From: Triglochin maritima
Lineage: Eukaryota; Streptophyta; Magnoliopsida; Alismatales; Juncaginaceae
Length of the DNA stretch: 64,000 bases
Direction of reading: 5' to 3'
NCBI GenBank assembly: GCA_963682175.1
Contig: OY821771.1
Span: 25,006,201-25,070,200 of the forward strand
This document shows, piece by piece, positions 1 through 12,272 of this stretch. Made by a program: the position numbers and the translations under genes. Under the pieces are notes generated by a model. It had not been told where the DNA came from. It saw only the letters and a program-made list of their open reading frames with translations, and did no database searches. The number at the start of each line of letters is the position of its first letter. Position 1 is the first letter of the stretch.

Positions 1-288
1 TAGTTTTATGATTTCATGCACTACATGTTGTGAGGAGCTTAATGAACACGCACACACTTCTTTATGTTCACATTATTTCTCTACCCCCTTTGGGGTTTAG
101 TTTTCTTGCTTTTCTTCCATTTCCATTTGTACCTTAGTGTAGGTTAGTGTAACCAACCTTTCTTTCCTTCTTTTTACCTCTCGCCTTCGAATAAACCAAT
201 CGTCGACACACCTCACAGTGGACAACCCGTATTTGCCACCGCTTCAACGCGGCCGTGCACTTGCGGTTAAATATAAAACGATCAATCA
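1..288 (+). repeat. Partial 5' LTR of family A copy A1
   Basis: The sequence matches the reverse complement of the outer part of the LTRs at 4975-6468 and 10741-12272. It shares the CCCC-TTT-GGGG stem and the stretch around the GTGCAC and TTGCGG words, and ends in ATCAATCA, the LTR terminus. The 5' part lies outside the window. Confidence 0.85.
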
Positions 289-294
289 AGTTTT

Positions 295-312
295 TGGCGC
301 CATTGCCGGGGA
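295..312 (+). promoter_or_regulatory. Primer binding site, tRNA-Asp type
   Basis: TGGCGCCATTGCCGGGGA follows six bases after the LTR end. It is complementary to the 3' end of plant tRNA-Asp(GTC), as I recall it, with one mismatch. Athila-type elements commonly use this primer. Confidence 0.8.
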
Positions 313-1417
313 GGTGCTCGGTCCAGACGTTGGTTTGGATGATTCGAGGGGTTTTTAATTTTTTGTTTCCAGTTTTTCTCAGTCTCAGGGATCCTAGAGC
401 GCACGGGGAGGCTACTGGAAGAGTTGGAGCACGAACACTTCAAAAGGGACCGCCAATCAGCGGTCTGGGACCGCCAATTGGAGGCCTGGTGAGGTCTTCC
501 TGCTTTCTTTTTTATTCTGGTGGTTTATTGCTTCACTTTTGTTATCTGGGAGCACAATTTTGCATGCTGGAACTTCTAGTTTGCTCCCAGATTTAATTTC
601 AATCGCCTTTAATCAACTTGGACCATAAAACTCAAAGCAAAAGATTAGACTCCTTGCCATCTAGGTCATGCATCATGTGTAGACCTTGCATGAATTTGTC
701 TTTTCTTTTCTTTACATTTTGTTGTTGATTGCTGGCGTGAGGTACGTGCACCCAAATCTCTCATTCATGCATGTTTCGATCATGCATTAGTTAGTAAGGT
801 GCATCGGGACAAGACTGAGAGAGCGTTTGATTGGAGCGATTGATTGCTAGATCTAGGAATAAATCGCTACTAAGGAGGGGTTGTCCCATAAAAGATAAGG
901 TGGGGGATTTCATCACCCTTCCCTTGGCCCCAAAAACCACTCTTAATAAAGCCTTAACTAAAAGCAAGTAGACATTGGCCCTAGGATTGCGGGCGCACTA
1001 GGAGAGTAATCTAGTTGAGACCGTCATGACATGATCGGCGTTGCCTACCTTGTCGATAGTAGGAGGTACTGGATCTCCCGATCTGGTATCACTTGCTGGG
1101 CATTGTGGTCCTCATTGTAGGGAGGTGAGACGTGTCGAGGCTAGTGACCTCGAAGTTAGGCATCGTCTAGCCTAAGGACCCATTGCCTTACATTGTTTGA
1201 GTCGTGCTTGCTAGTTAGGCTTCTTCCTGATCCCGTTACCCACGCTAGCTTTAGGAATTCTTCCCTTCTCCTTTGAGTTATCTTCTTCTCACCTTCTTCT
1301 ATGTTTTAGTCTCCTCCCCTTTACACTCTCTAGTAGCGTTTTAGGGTCGAGTCAAGCACTTTTTGCGAGCTTAGCCTCGTGGTGGTGAGAGTGGTCGACT
1401 CGAGAGTTTTTCTTCAG
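313..1417 (+). other. Leader (5' untranslated region) of copy A1
   Basis: About 1.1 kb between primer site and gag-like ORF, mirrored at 9616-10716 in copy A2. It contains a degenerate pair of the family's palindrome around 447-487 (core ACCGCCAAT...). Open reading frames here are accidental. No gene seen. Confidence 0.7.
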
Positions 1418-2165
1418 ATGGATGGTTACATGGGCGACCATCCATATCATTGTTGGGACCAGGACAATTATCCCTGGTACTCCGGACCCATGCAACCTGG
1501 GGTGGCTCAGACTAACACCCCGTATGGTTGGGATGATCGCAATTGTGTGACTGAGCAATCTTCATATTGGGGTAACATGGGAGAGGCACCGACTGCTAGA
1601 CCACAATCTAGTTTCGTCGGATCATACACTGGTCATCAAACTGAGACATTGCAAGAAACAAGATTGTGGTCTAGCAGTCGGTGCCTCTCCCTAGTTTCGT
1701 CGGATCATACACTGGTCATCAAACTGAGACATTGCAAGAAACTTTGGCCTCTTTTATGCGTGCGGCAGACGACATGTTTGTACCAGTGGCTCCAGTAGTC
1801 GTACCATGCGACTGTTGTGGGTTGAGTGGTCATGTCTCTAGGGAATGTCCTTATGTTCCCCCAGAGCCTGAGTATGAGCATACATTTTCCCAAAATTCTC
1901 ATTATGACCATTACGCATCCGCGTACAATCCGAGAGTGATGGATTCATGGGGAGACAATTCATATCCAAATTCTTATACTTCATGTTCACCCCAGTATCC
2001 TCCTCCCGAATACCCAGAATTCTACCAACACCCCACTCCAAATCATTGGACTCATTCCCAGCCAATCAACACCCAACCCCAAAATTTCCCAAGCTCTGAC
2101 TTGGACCTCATCGTTGACTGCATACCTGATTCCTTGAAACAAACTTTCCTTACGTTCATGGAAAC
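1418..2165 (+). pseudogene. Gag-like zinc-knuckle protein, broken (family A)
   Basis: I chose the ATG at 1418 because the protein from there (MDGYMGDH...) is conserved in copy A2. The reading frame is lost after a local rearrangement at about 1608-1690 (83 extra bases, not a multiple of three). It is regained in another frame to about 2169, where a stop follows the loss of similarity. A perfect CX2CX4HX4C knuckle lies near 1810-1852 (CDCCGLSGH...C), followed by a tyrosine- and proline-rich segment. Such knuckles bind nucleic acid in the nucleocapsid part of Gag. The C-terminal tail seen in copy A2 is missing. It is non-functional as it stands. Confidence 0.75.
1581..1742 (+). repeat. Local inverted plus direct duplication inside the gag-like ORF
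   Basis: A 29-nt segment (1581-1609) recurs as its exact reverse complement at 1661-1689. A 52-nt segment (1608-1659) recurs as a direct copy at 1691-1742. Copy A2 has the corresponding region only once. The insertion shifts the gag frame. Confidence 0.9.
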
Positions 2166-4969
2166 TTGAGAACTTTTCGTTTCATTTCCTAACCATATTT
2201 TTTTGCCTCGTCATGCTAGATTGGTGGAGAAATATAGTTTATGTTGATCATAACTAGCGTATGTATCTAGTATTGTTTTCTTCCTATGGTTTCTATATTG
2301 ACTGTAATAGTTTGAGTTTTATTATAGTTGTGCATATCTTTTCTTTTTTAGCTATGAGGTCTAGAGAATATTATTTAGTCCTTGCATATAAGTTACTTCT
2401 AGATTGAGAAGTTGATCTTCTCTCTACCTCGTCTTTCCATGAAAGAGTATTAAATCATTTTCATCGTCAATCATATATATTGTCTTTGATGTAATGTAAT
2501 GAGACATTTTCTTTCATTTACCGATAAAATATACATATCTTTATATGTCTAGATTTGTGATTCTTTTATCGATGTTATGGTGTTCATACTTTTTTATTCA
2601 CTAGTTATATTGTGAATAAAAAATGTAGTTAAATGAATACGATAGAATATCATGTGAACTTAAATCCATAATTTTATTTTCAACGTTTTGTTTATGTTCA
2701 TGTATGAGGTAATAGAGATTTCTTTCTCATTGGTTTGTAGTCTCTAATAAGATCTACATCCATGGATAAGGATTATAAGTTCTTGCTCAAATATATAAGA
2801 GAAAATATTATGAGTTCTTGGTTAATATATGATGAAAGAAAGCAATAAGAGGTTTGCAATATTATAGAACAATAATTAAGTCAAACATGTGTGGTACGTT
2901 AGAGCATGCTCATTTACAAAACTTGTATAAGCTTTTAACTTGAATATTAATGTTGTATACAATGCAGTTGTTACATACAATATGGAATGCATTGATAATA
3001 ACTTATTTGAGGCTTATTTAGAAGCAAATACTTGTTTTCATAATTCTATAAATCTTCTTAAATTGAAGATTTAATGTGAATGTTCAATTGACCTTTATTG
3101 ATTTGTATTATTCATAAAAGGTGTAAATATCAAAATATGTAGGTATACGATTATTTTACTTACATCTTGAATTTGTATTTTTTCATCATGAGGTAATTAA
3201 TTACTCACATGTAACTTTGTATTGATTCACTTGCTCAGTATAAGTTATATGAATTCTTAGTATCATGTTGATTAAAAGAGTATTTGTAAAGTGGTTCAAG
3301 CATGTGATTATTACTTGTTAATTTTGATGCATCACATGATCATTCACAACTATTACAAGCATTCATATCGTGAGCACATAATATTCATCTTAATAGATGT
3401 ATATATATAGTACAATGTGCTACATTATAGTGGAATTTGAATCACCATGTTACAAGTAATCATTGTTATTAAAAATGATATGTATTGGCCCAGAAGACAA
3501 ATGCCTTATGATCATTGTTATTGAAAATAATATGCATTTGCCCAGAAGGCGAATATCTTAATATTCATAAAATGCTACTATACAAAGATTTAGAAATCAT
3601 TCATTTAAAGAGGGTTATGAAATTTTATGATAATCCCTAAAGGATTCATATGATCATCTAAACGACGTGCAAATAGCTATTTGAGTAAAAATACACGTCG
3701 ATCTCTAAATCAAATTCTATGACCAGAAGTTCATAGATATATAGAGATTAGTAGTAAAAGAAAAAATATATATTTTATTGATCACTTTACAAATTAATGA
3801 CCCAATACTCTTTTGGGTTACGCATCACCGATGATTGAAGGTTATGAGAGTTGTTGGAAAATCACGATACTTTTTTATACCTTTTTTGTGTGTGCCAGAA
3901 GCACTCAGTACAAAGTATCGTGAAAACAAGAGCATAAGCAGTGGACTAAATTTTGTGCAAATAAATATGAAATAAAGATGACATCAACGAGACCAAACAT
4001 GCCCAGAAGTGCCTAAATAAAATCATCTCTTATATTAATTATGGATGTCATCATGTATATACTTTTTGTAAAGCTTTAGATAAAATTGTTGACTTCTATC
4101 ATGACAAAAATGAGGTCAAATTTGTCGACCGATTTGCACAACAAAATGAGAGTCCCTCTATTTTTAAAATATCTCTCAATATTGATCATTATGGGATCTT
4201 AAAATTTATACATGATACATTAATGGGCATATATACCTGCTAATATTATTCATTAATTTTTATGGTTGATATACATCATATTATGAATCTTCCCCTACTT
4301 TACTTGTACAATAATGACTAAATTGTTTCCCTCCTACGATTTAAAGCTCCTGAAGGGCTAAGTTCTATTGTCCAATCCAACAATCATATATATAGGATGT
4401 ACATTTTTTTGGCATTAGGAGGAGAAGCTAGAAGCTTAAAGAATGTCAAGAAAATGTATTATATTGAACCTGAAGTTCATAAGAGAATATACGTACAAGT
4501 ATGATTGAACCTGAAGTTCATAAAATCGTTATCTTGCAATATCTAGCAAGTAATTGTCATACATTTGTATTGATCACAAAAGAGTGACTACGCCTTATAT
4601 TACTAGACATAGACCACATAATATAAAGTGAAGATCTCCACATCATAAAATATATTTGAGCTCAACCAACGCCAGAAGCGTGGACCATAATATATTATTT
4701 GTGGTAATAAAATAAAAGTTAGTCACTCTCATTGAACCTCCTGAAGAGGTTATTCCTGAAGAATATAAACCCGTAAAAATACATGCAACTACTAAACAAA
4801 ATATTCATGAAATTACGGGGATACAGAACGGTCAAATCCTAAAATTTCAGGAAACGATGAGGATTTGATTATTATTGACGTAAAACTTGCAATCAACTAT
4901 ATATGTTGATACGAGAGATATTAAATAATTATTAAAATTATTATCGAAAATTCATTCGCCTTCTTAATA
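2166..4969 (+). mobile_element. Decayed Ty1/copia remnant, left part
   Basis: AT-rich sequence with no long ORF. I assign it to the same element as 12278-14550 because both sides share a peculiar set of short hairpins with CNGAA-type loops, and because the A2 element between them has target duplications and so split one continuous sequence. Weak protein-like traces occur around 4725-4860 on plus (a PPEEVIPEE-like run), which fit a copia linker between integrase and reverse transcriptase. A 12-bp inverted repeat (3862-3873 with 3912-3923) encloses one hairpin. The 5' end is undefined, and parts of 2166-3450 could belong to something else. Confidence 0.5.
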
Positions 4970-4974
4970 GCATG

Positions 4975-6468
4975 TGATTGATCTCGTTTTATATTTCTAC
5001 CGCAAGTGCACGGCCGCGTTGAAGCAGTGGCAAATACGGGTTGTCCACTGGGAGGTGTGTCGACACTTGGTTCGTGCGAAGGCAAGGGGTAAAGAAAGGA
5101 GAAAAGGATTGGTTACACTAAACTACACTACAATGCTAAACTAGAATGCAAAAGGAAATGAAGATAAACAATAAAACTAAACCCCAAAGGGGGTAGAGAA
5201 ATAATGTGAACATAAAGAAGTGTGTGTGTGTTCATTAAGCTCTTCACAACATGTAGTGCATGAAATCATAAAACTACATCCAACTTTGCCTCTACATGAA
5301 TTAAGATAAGACTACATCATTAAAACATACAAGACAATAATTGGAATGAAGCTACATGAACTCAAGTATAAAGACTATACCCTACTATGCCTCTACATGA
5401 ATTAGGATTTCACTACATCATTAAAACATACAAGACATTAGCTAAGGTAAAGGCAACAAGAGCACATACATTACAAATTGTGTTTCCAATATTAACTTCA
5501 TCCATATCCTAACCTTATCATTCCCCATAAAATAGGTCCACTAATCAAAGCATAAGCTAAGCTTCATTCAAGAGCATTAGCATATCAAAGATAAGAGTGG
5601 AGACCCATTAGATGGTTATGGAAATCATATAAAGCTCAATGGATAAAAATAACACACACTTAATACACTACATAATTATATCACATATTTCTCCACCCCC
5701 CAAATGGGGATGGAACTACTCACTACTCATTACACTACTGATTAGACTAAGTAAAGAAATCATTTAACTAAGATACTAAAATTAGTAAACAAGAAATTAA
5801 ACAAAGTAAAGCAACCCACACAAAACAAACAACATAACAAAACAAGATTAAAAGAAACAAATAAACTTTTATTAACAATGACTCACATTGAAGGTAGCAT
5901 CCTTCTCCACCTTGAGTTATTGCTTCAAGGCTCACTCCTTAGTAGAGAGAATGCCACCAAACAATGGGTAATTACAATGGAAGGTGAAGAGTTCTATTTA
6001 TAAGCATGGAAAAAACTAATCGGGGACAATCCCCCGATGTGGGACTAAACCAATACCAAAAATAGCCTAAACGAACATTAATACAAGTCCAGGAGAAATT
6101 TCGACGGATCCTGAGCAATATGGACCGCCAATTGGCGGTCCAAGACCGCCAATTGGCGGTCCAAAATTGTCGGATCGTGTTGGAATTTGTTGTGGGCTTT
6201 GCTTTCTGGTATTGTTGGTCTTTGATGCGGTTACTCGACTTGTTGGAGCTCCGACCCGAATAGAATTGGTAAAATACTCCCCATGATGGTGTGGAGTATT
6301 CTGTTTTGCTCTTAGGTCCTTCGGTCTTACGATCAGGATCCTTTCATGGCTCTTCTCTTCAAACCTCTTTATTCCTGAAAACTAAACATAAAACTCGTCA
6401 CGTAGCATTGCTTACGTGTAATATAATGGATATAAGATACAAATATGAGCATGAAATGATGTCAATCA
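4975..6468 (-). repeat. 3' LTR of A2
   Basis: The left LTR starts TGATTGATCTCG and ends GTCAATCA. It lacks about 70 bp near its inner end compared with the right LTR, but keeps two tandem palindromes (6122-6141 and 6144-6161) where the right LTR has one. A TATA box, TATAAATAG on minus, lies at 5994-6002. Two CCCC-AAA-GGGG type stems lie near 5182-5193 and 5696-5709. Confidence 0.93.
6122..6161. repeat. Tandem pair of perfect palindromes in the LTR
   Basis: GGACCGCCAATTGGCGGTCC (20 bp, self-complementary) is followed after two bases by an 18-bp copy. Variants recur in the LTRs and leaders of the related elements in this window. Confidence 0.9.
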
Positions 6469-8110
6469 AATACCCCCACACCTAAGTTTTTGCTAGTCCC
6501 GAGCAAAACAAAGAAAGAGAAAAGCAAACGAGAAACAAGAAATCCTAACTCACTTTCGTAGGAATCACGGTTGCACTTAGCACGTGCAACAAGCCGTTAA
6601 ACCTCTTTGTTGCCAAGGAGGAGGAGTGTTGTCTCCTGAGGGTTTTCAGCGGATATACCCACAAAATCCGAACAAGATGCATTATTCAATCTAGACCTCG
6701 ACTCGTTGGAAATATTTTGTCGATCAATGGACGCGGTAATGCTACGGGCCGACTCTATATAGGTGATCAGTCCACACCTCTACCCTAATGAACCATTCGT
6801 GTTAGTTAAATAAGGAATTAAGTGAAAGACATGGACAACCTCAAGATCCTCAAGTGATACAAAGTGTAAGGTCCATTAAGGTTCTTATTTGCATTACCAT
6901 TTTTTTTCTTTTTGTTTCTTTTCACACATTTTTTTTTCTTCTTTTTTTTCTTCTTTTTATTAGTTGGAGCTTCATTCTCCCAGGGTCAGGTTTCGTGCAT
7001 CATTGCCCATGAGGACTTACACTATCACGTACACCTTTCCCCAAATCTCCACATAGGGCAATCCCTACCACCCGTGTAACGGGAGTTCGGTCGGCGCATC
7101 CCAAGTCAGATGACTCGAAAGCACCAGGCACAAAGTCCCCTCAGACCTACTTTCCCGAGTGATAGGAGCCGTGCGAGAAGAGAGAACATCTACTCACTTA
7201 TTTCTTATCTACACATGAACCAAAACCCCTACACTACTGTCTCACAACAAGATTTAGAGGGTCCTTGACTACAACAAACTTCCTTAAGTTAACAGACACG
7301 AATTATTGACTCACTAGGTTCAGGGTGGACTTCTTTGAATGTTTGAGCACTGAAACCCTATGATTACTCACCCCCAAAGGAAAACTGGGGTGCATCCTAA
7401 CGACTCGATAAATCCTAAAGCCACGTACTAGATATCCTAATGCATCAAGTTCAAGACAATTTTGGGAGCTTTCTTTTTACTTTGCCTCTTAACGATTTTG
7501 CACATGCTAAACACACGCAAAACCCACAAAACATTTTCTTTCGAAAACACATGAAGATTTTGAAAGAAATGTGAAAATTTTGAAGCACTAGGCAAGCAAA
7601 AGAAGACAAGTCACCCAAGGATCATGGCAAGCAGATATATCGATATTAAATGCAGCACACTAACATGACCCTAACAATGCACACAAAAGAAAACAAAAAT
7701 CAAAAGAAAAGACTCGATTATGTACATACGTAAAGAACCCCCCCACACCTACTTCATGCATTGTCCTCAATGAATGTGAGCAAAATAATACATGGATGTA
7801 TGCATGAAACAGAATAGATCTCACCAACGTGAAGTACAAAGGGAAGTTCAAGGTCATGCTGATGGACACAACCCAAATTCCCTCAAAACCTGTGAGATGC
7901 TAAAGAAGGGATACAAATACGTGAAAGAACTGGGGCCCAAATACACAAGAGTTGGAGCCCACAACAATCAATGCTCACTGAAGGAGTCTTTTATTGTACT
8001 TCTTTTTTTTCTTTTTTTTTCTTTTTCGTTTTTTTTAATATAACTATGTACAAACATAAGTTCCCATCTTCATTTGTCAAAAGACATCAAATGGGAACCT
8101 CAAGAGTGGG
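6469..8110 (-). other. 3' noncoding region of A2 with two polypurine tracts
   Basis: Read on minus, the sequence next to the 3' LTR is AGGTGTGGGGGTATT, the terminal polypurine tract (about 6469-6483). It is preceded by a small stem (TTTGCT...AGCAAA). A second, similar tract lies near 7738-7762 (TGAGGACAATGCATGAAG then GTGTGGGGGG). Much of 6484-7760 is shared with family B at 31180-32330, including a 7-bp stem at 6570-6590. T-rich runs occur at 6900-6960 and 7998-8040. ORFs here are accidental. Confidence 0.7.
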
Positions 8111-9603
8111 TCAATGCACTTGGAAAGGGAACATGACACAACGCGGGGCCAGAATACTCATGCGTGGGCCCCCTTCACAAAGAGCACCAGATGAAATGAG
8201 AGGTTCGTGAATTGGACGCAAAGGCGCCTCATTCAAAGGATCAAACTGAAAGAGCTTGAACCTCTCAAGAGTTTGGGAAATAAGGGGCAATGGAAGAAGA
8301 GTTTCTCCTGTTGCGCTGTTGAAGCTATGATCGTCAATCCAAACTCTCCAACCAACAGGCTGGTGCGTCGGAACGAGGTCAAGAACCTCGTTTGGCATAT
8401 CCGACACACCAGGCGAACAAACAGTGGGTCTCATACCCAAGGTATCCTCCCAGGAACTCCTAATACCCTCATGAGCAATGTAGTTGTTTGATGTTCCATC
8501 ATTTCCAAGATGATCAGGAACAATAGTGAGAGGCAAACTCTCATCAGGTTGTTTGAAGTTGAGGGTACTAGGGAGCTCTTGCTCCACCAGAGGTGAGTCC
8601 TTAGGAGGTACAACAATAAGATCATGTGGCTCAAGGGCCACGGGACAAAAAGGTAAGGCACAATCCTGTGCCGACTCATAATAGAACTGGTCCAAGTTAT
8701 TCTCAATTTGAATCGAATCCTCCACTAAGTGATCGTGAATTGAAACCCCAAGTCCCTCAGACTGACTAGGAGTTTGACTTTGAAAGGTTGTGCTTTGAAT
8801 TTGTGGATGTGGTGGTGGTTCGATATCAAAAGAAGAATCCTCATGTTGACAAGAAAAGTTACCCTCCTCACGTTCATGGAATTGTTGTGTCATCTGGCTC
8901 ACTTGCATTTCCATGGTTTGCAAGGAATTCAAGTTGGACTTCAATAAGTTTTGTGTGGTTTCCATGAATATTTGGAGAGTTTGTTTCAAGGAATCAGGTA
9001 TGCGGTCAACGATGGGGTCCAAGTCAGAGCTTGGGAAATTTTGGGGTTGGGTGTTGATGGGTTGAGAATGAGTCCAATGATTTGGAGTGGGGTGCTGGTA
9101 GAATTCTGGGTATTCGGAAGGAGGATACTGGGTGAATATGAAGTATAAGAATTTGAATAAGAATTGTTTCCCCATGAATCCATCACTCTCGGGATGTACG
9201 CGGATGCGTAATGGTCATAATGAGCATTTTGGTAAAATGTATGCTCATACTCAGGCTCTGGGGGAACATAAGGACATTCCCCGATATTATGACCACTCAA
9301 CCCACAACAATCGCACGGTATGGCTACTGGAGCCACTGGTGCACTCATGTCGTCTACCGCATGCATGAAAGAGGCCAAAGTTTGTTGCCCAGAGTATGAT
9401 CCAACATAACTAGATGGAGATCTAGCTGTCGGTGCCTCTCTCATATCACCCCTATATGAAGATTGCTCAGTCACATAATGAAGATCATCCCAACCGTACG
9501 GGGTGTTCGTCTGAGCCACCCCAGGTTGCATGGGTCCGGAATACCAGGGAGAATCATCCTGCTCCCAACAATGATATGAATGGTCGCCCATGTAACCATC
9601 CAT
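8111..9603 (-). pseudogene. Gag-like zinc-knuckle protein with GWRV tail (family A), one frameshift
   Basis: The start is the conserved MDGYMGDH methionine at 9603. An upstream in-frame ATG at 9615 is possible. Order on minus: an acidic aromatic N-part; a CX2CX4HX4C knuckle (CDCCGLSGHNIGEC, about residues 99-112 from the 9603 start); a tyrosine/proline-rich part; a predicted amphipathic stretch with Q/M/L repeats; an acidic region; and a C-terminal tail containing HQPVGWRVW. One C is missing near 9127 relative to copy A1, which shifts the frame, so the two halves are read from different frames. It would act in particle assembly and RNA binding in the cytoplasm. No protease domain is seen. The tail resembles the end of the family B polyprotein. 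I do not recognise the tail as a named domain. Confidence 0.75.
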
Positions 9604-9615
9604 CTCAACAAACAA

Positions 9616-10716
9616 CTCTCGAGTCGACCACTCTCACCACCACGAGACTAAGCTCGCAAAAAGTGCTCGACTCGACCCTAAAACGCTACCAGAGAGTGTA
9701 AAGGGGAGGAGACTATAACGTAGAAGAAGGTGAGAAGAAGATGACTCAGAGGAGAAGGGAAGAATCCCTAGAGCTAGCGAGGGTACAGGGTGAAGGTAGA
9801 AGCCTAACTAGCAAGCATGGCTCAAACAATGTAAGGCAATGGGTCCTTAGGCTAGACGACGCCTAACTTCGAGGTCACTAGCCTTGACACGCCTCACCTC
9901 CCTACAACGAGGACCACAATGCCCAGCAAGTGATACCAGATCCGGAGATCCAGTACCTCCTACTATCGACAAGGTAGGCAACGCCGATCAGGTCATGACG
10001 GTCTCAACTAGATTACTCTCCTAGTGCGCCCGCAATCCTAGGGCCAATGTCTACTTGCTTTTAGTTAAGGCTTAATTAAGAGTGGTTTTTGGGGCCAAGG
10101 AAAGGGTGATGAAATCCCCCACCTTATCTTTTATGGGACAACCCCTCCTTAGTAGCGATTTGATCCTAGATCTAGCAATCAATCGCTCCAATCAAACGCT
10201 CTCTCACTCTTGTCCTGATGCAAATCCTACTAACTAATGCATGGGCATACGAGATGCGTGAATGAGTGTAGGAAATGCATACCTTACGCCAGCACTCAAC
10301 AACTGAAATTAAAGCTAAAAGAAAAGACAACTATATGCTCAAGTCAGTACATGATGCGTGACCTAAACAAATAAGAACGTCTAGTCTTTTGCTTTGGATT
10401 TTAGGGCCAAGTTGATTAATGGGGGAGTGATTAATGATCTGGGAGCAAACCAGAAGTCAAAGCATGCAAAATAGAACTCCCAGATAACAAAATTGAAGAA
10501 CACAACTACCAGAAAAAATTTCAAGGCAAGATGACCTCACCAGGCCGCCAGTTGGCGGTTCCAAACCGCCAATTGGCGGTCAAGTTGAAGCTTCTCTCCT
10601 TCAAACTTGTCCAGTAGCCTTCCCTTGATCTGCTGGTTCCCTGAAACTAAGAAACACTGAAAACAAAAAATTAAAAACCCCTCGAATCGTCCAAACCAAG
10701 GTCTGGACAGAACACC
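9616..10716 (-). other. Leader of A2
   Basis: Noncoding sequence homologous to 313-1417. It carries a palindrome pair at about 10543-10582 (core CCGCCAATTGGCGG). No gene seen. Confidence 0.7.
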
Positions 10717-10734
10717 TCCCCGGCAACGGTGCCA
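10717..10734 (-). promoter_or_regulatory. Primer binding site, tRNA-Asp type (A2)
   Basis: The plus strand reads TCCCCGGCAACGGTGCCA, one mismatch from the recalled 3' end of plant tRNA-Asp. It lies six bases from the right LTR and fixes the element's orientation as minus. Confidence 0.85.
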
Positions 10735-10740
10735 AAAACT

Positions 10741-12272
10741 TGATTGATCGTTTTATATTTCTACCGCAAGTGCACGGCCGCGTTGAAGCGGTGGCAAATA
10801 CGGGTCGTCCACTGGGAGGTGTGTCGACACTTGGTTCGTGCGAAGGCAAGGGGTAAAGAAAGGAGAAAAGGATTGGTTACACTAAACTACACTACAATGC
10901 TAAACTAGAATGCAAAAGGAAATGAAGATAAACAATAAAACTAAACCCCAAAGGGGGTAGAGAAATAATGTGAACATAAAGAAGTGTGTGTGTGTTCATT
11001 AAGCTCTTCACAACATGTAGTGCATGAAATCATAAAACTACATCCAACTTTGCCTCTACATGAATTAAGATAAGACTACATCATTAAAACATACAAGACA
11101 ATAATTGGAATGAAGCTACATGAACTCAAGTATAAAGACTATACCCTACTATGCCTCTACATGAATTAAGATTTCACTACATCATTAAAACATACAAGAC
11201 ATTAGCTAAGGTAAAGGCAACAAGAGCACATACATTACAAATTGTGTTTCCAATATTAACTTCATCCATATCCTAACCTTATCATTCCCCATAAAATAGG
11301 TCCACTAATCAAAGCATAAGCTAAGCTTCATTCAAGAGCATTAGCATATCAAAGATAAGAGTGGAGACCCATTAGATGGTTATGGAAATCATATAAAGCT
11401 CAATGGATAAAAATAACACACACTTAATACACTACATAATTATATCACATATTTCTCCACCCCCGAATCGGGGATGGAACTACTCACTACTCATTACACT
11501 ACTGATTAGACTAAGTAAAGAAAACATTTAACTAAGATACTAAAATTACTAAACAAGAAATTAAACAAAGTAAAACAACCCACACAAAACAAACAACATA
11601 ACAAAACAAGATTAAAAGAAACAAATAAACTTTTATTAACAATGACTCACATTGAAGGTAGCATCCTTCTCCACCTTGAGTTATTGCTTCAAGGCTCACT
11701 CCTTAGTAGAGAGAATGCCACCAAACAATGGGTAATTACAATGGAAGGTGAAGAGTTCTATTTATAAGCATGGAAAAAACTAATCGGGGACAATCCCCCG
11801 ATGTGGGACTAAACCAATACCAAAAATAGCCTAAACGAACATTAATACAAGTCCAGGAGAAATTTCGACGGATCCTGAGCAATATGGACCGCCAATTAGC
11901 GGTCCAAAATTGTCGGATCGTGTTGGAATTTGTTGTGGGCTTTGCTTTCTGGTATTGTTGGTCTTTGATGCGGTTACTCGACTTGTTGGAGCTCCGACCC
12001 GAATAGAATTGGTAAAATACTCCCCATGATGGTGTGGAGTATTCTGTTTTGCTCTTAGGTCCTTCGGTCTTACGATCAGGTCCTTCTCCCTTGCATCTTA
12101 GTCCCCAGGTCTCACAATTAAGTCCTTTTTCCTGGTTTTGGATCCTTTCATGGCTCTTCTCTTCAAACCTCTTTATTCCTGAAAACTAAACATAAAACTC
12201 GTCACGTATCATTGCTTAGGTGTAATATAATGGATATAAGATACAAATATGAGCATGAAATGATGTCAATCA
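10741..12272 (-). repeat. 5' LTR of A2
   Basis: 1532 bp, TGATTGATCG to GTCAATCA. The likely promoter is TATAAATAG on minus at 11758-11766. The single palindrome at about 11887-11906 has one mutated base. One CCCC stem reads CCCCCGAATCGGGG (near 11460), where the other LTR has CCCCAAATGGGG. Confidence 0.93.

Larger units (their letters stand above)
1..2165 (+). mobile_element. Family A Athila-like non-autonomous LTR element, copy A1, truncated at both ends
   Basis: The segment reads on the plus strand in the order 3' part of an LTR, primer binding site, long leader, zinc-knuckle gag-like ORF. It is the reverse complement of the matching part of the complete element at 4975-12272, so the two copies lie in opposite orientation. 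The LTR is cut by the window start. Similarity to the other copy stops just after position 2165, inside the gag-like ORF, where an unrelated AT-rich sequence begins. No reverse transcriptase or integrase is present. The tRNA-Asp type primer site points to the Athila branch of Ty3/gypsy. Confidence 0.85.
4975..12272 (-). mobile_element. Complete family A Athila-like non-autonomous LTR retrotransposon (A2)
   Basis: The element is bounded by a perfect 5-bp target duplication, GCATG (4970-4974 and 12273-12277), and by two LTRs beginning TG and ending CA. On minus, the order is 5' LTR (10741-12272), tRNA-Asp primer site, leader, gag-like ORF, long 3' noncoding region with two polypurine tracts, 3' LTR (4975-6468). 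At 7.3 kb it has no protease, reverse transcriptase, RNase H or integrase, so it must borrow them. By eye the LTRs differ by roughly a dozen substitutions over about 1.4 kb plus two indels, which indicates a recent insertion. It sits inside an older copia remnant. Confidence 0.93.

Noticed and set aside
295..312. Sequence resembling a tRNA end (also 10717-10734 and 38330-38347)
   Set aside because: Only the last 18 bases complementary to tRNA-Asp are present, at the LTR junction, so these are primer sites, not tRNA genes.
255..596. Open reading frame across LTR end and primer site
   Set aside because: Lies over the LTR terminus, primer binding site and leader; no protein domain; explained by element structure.
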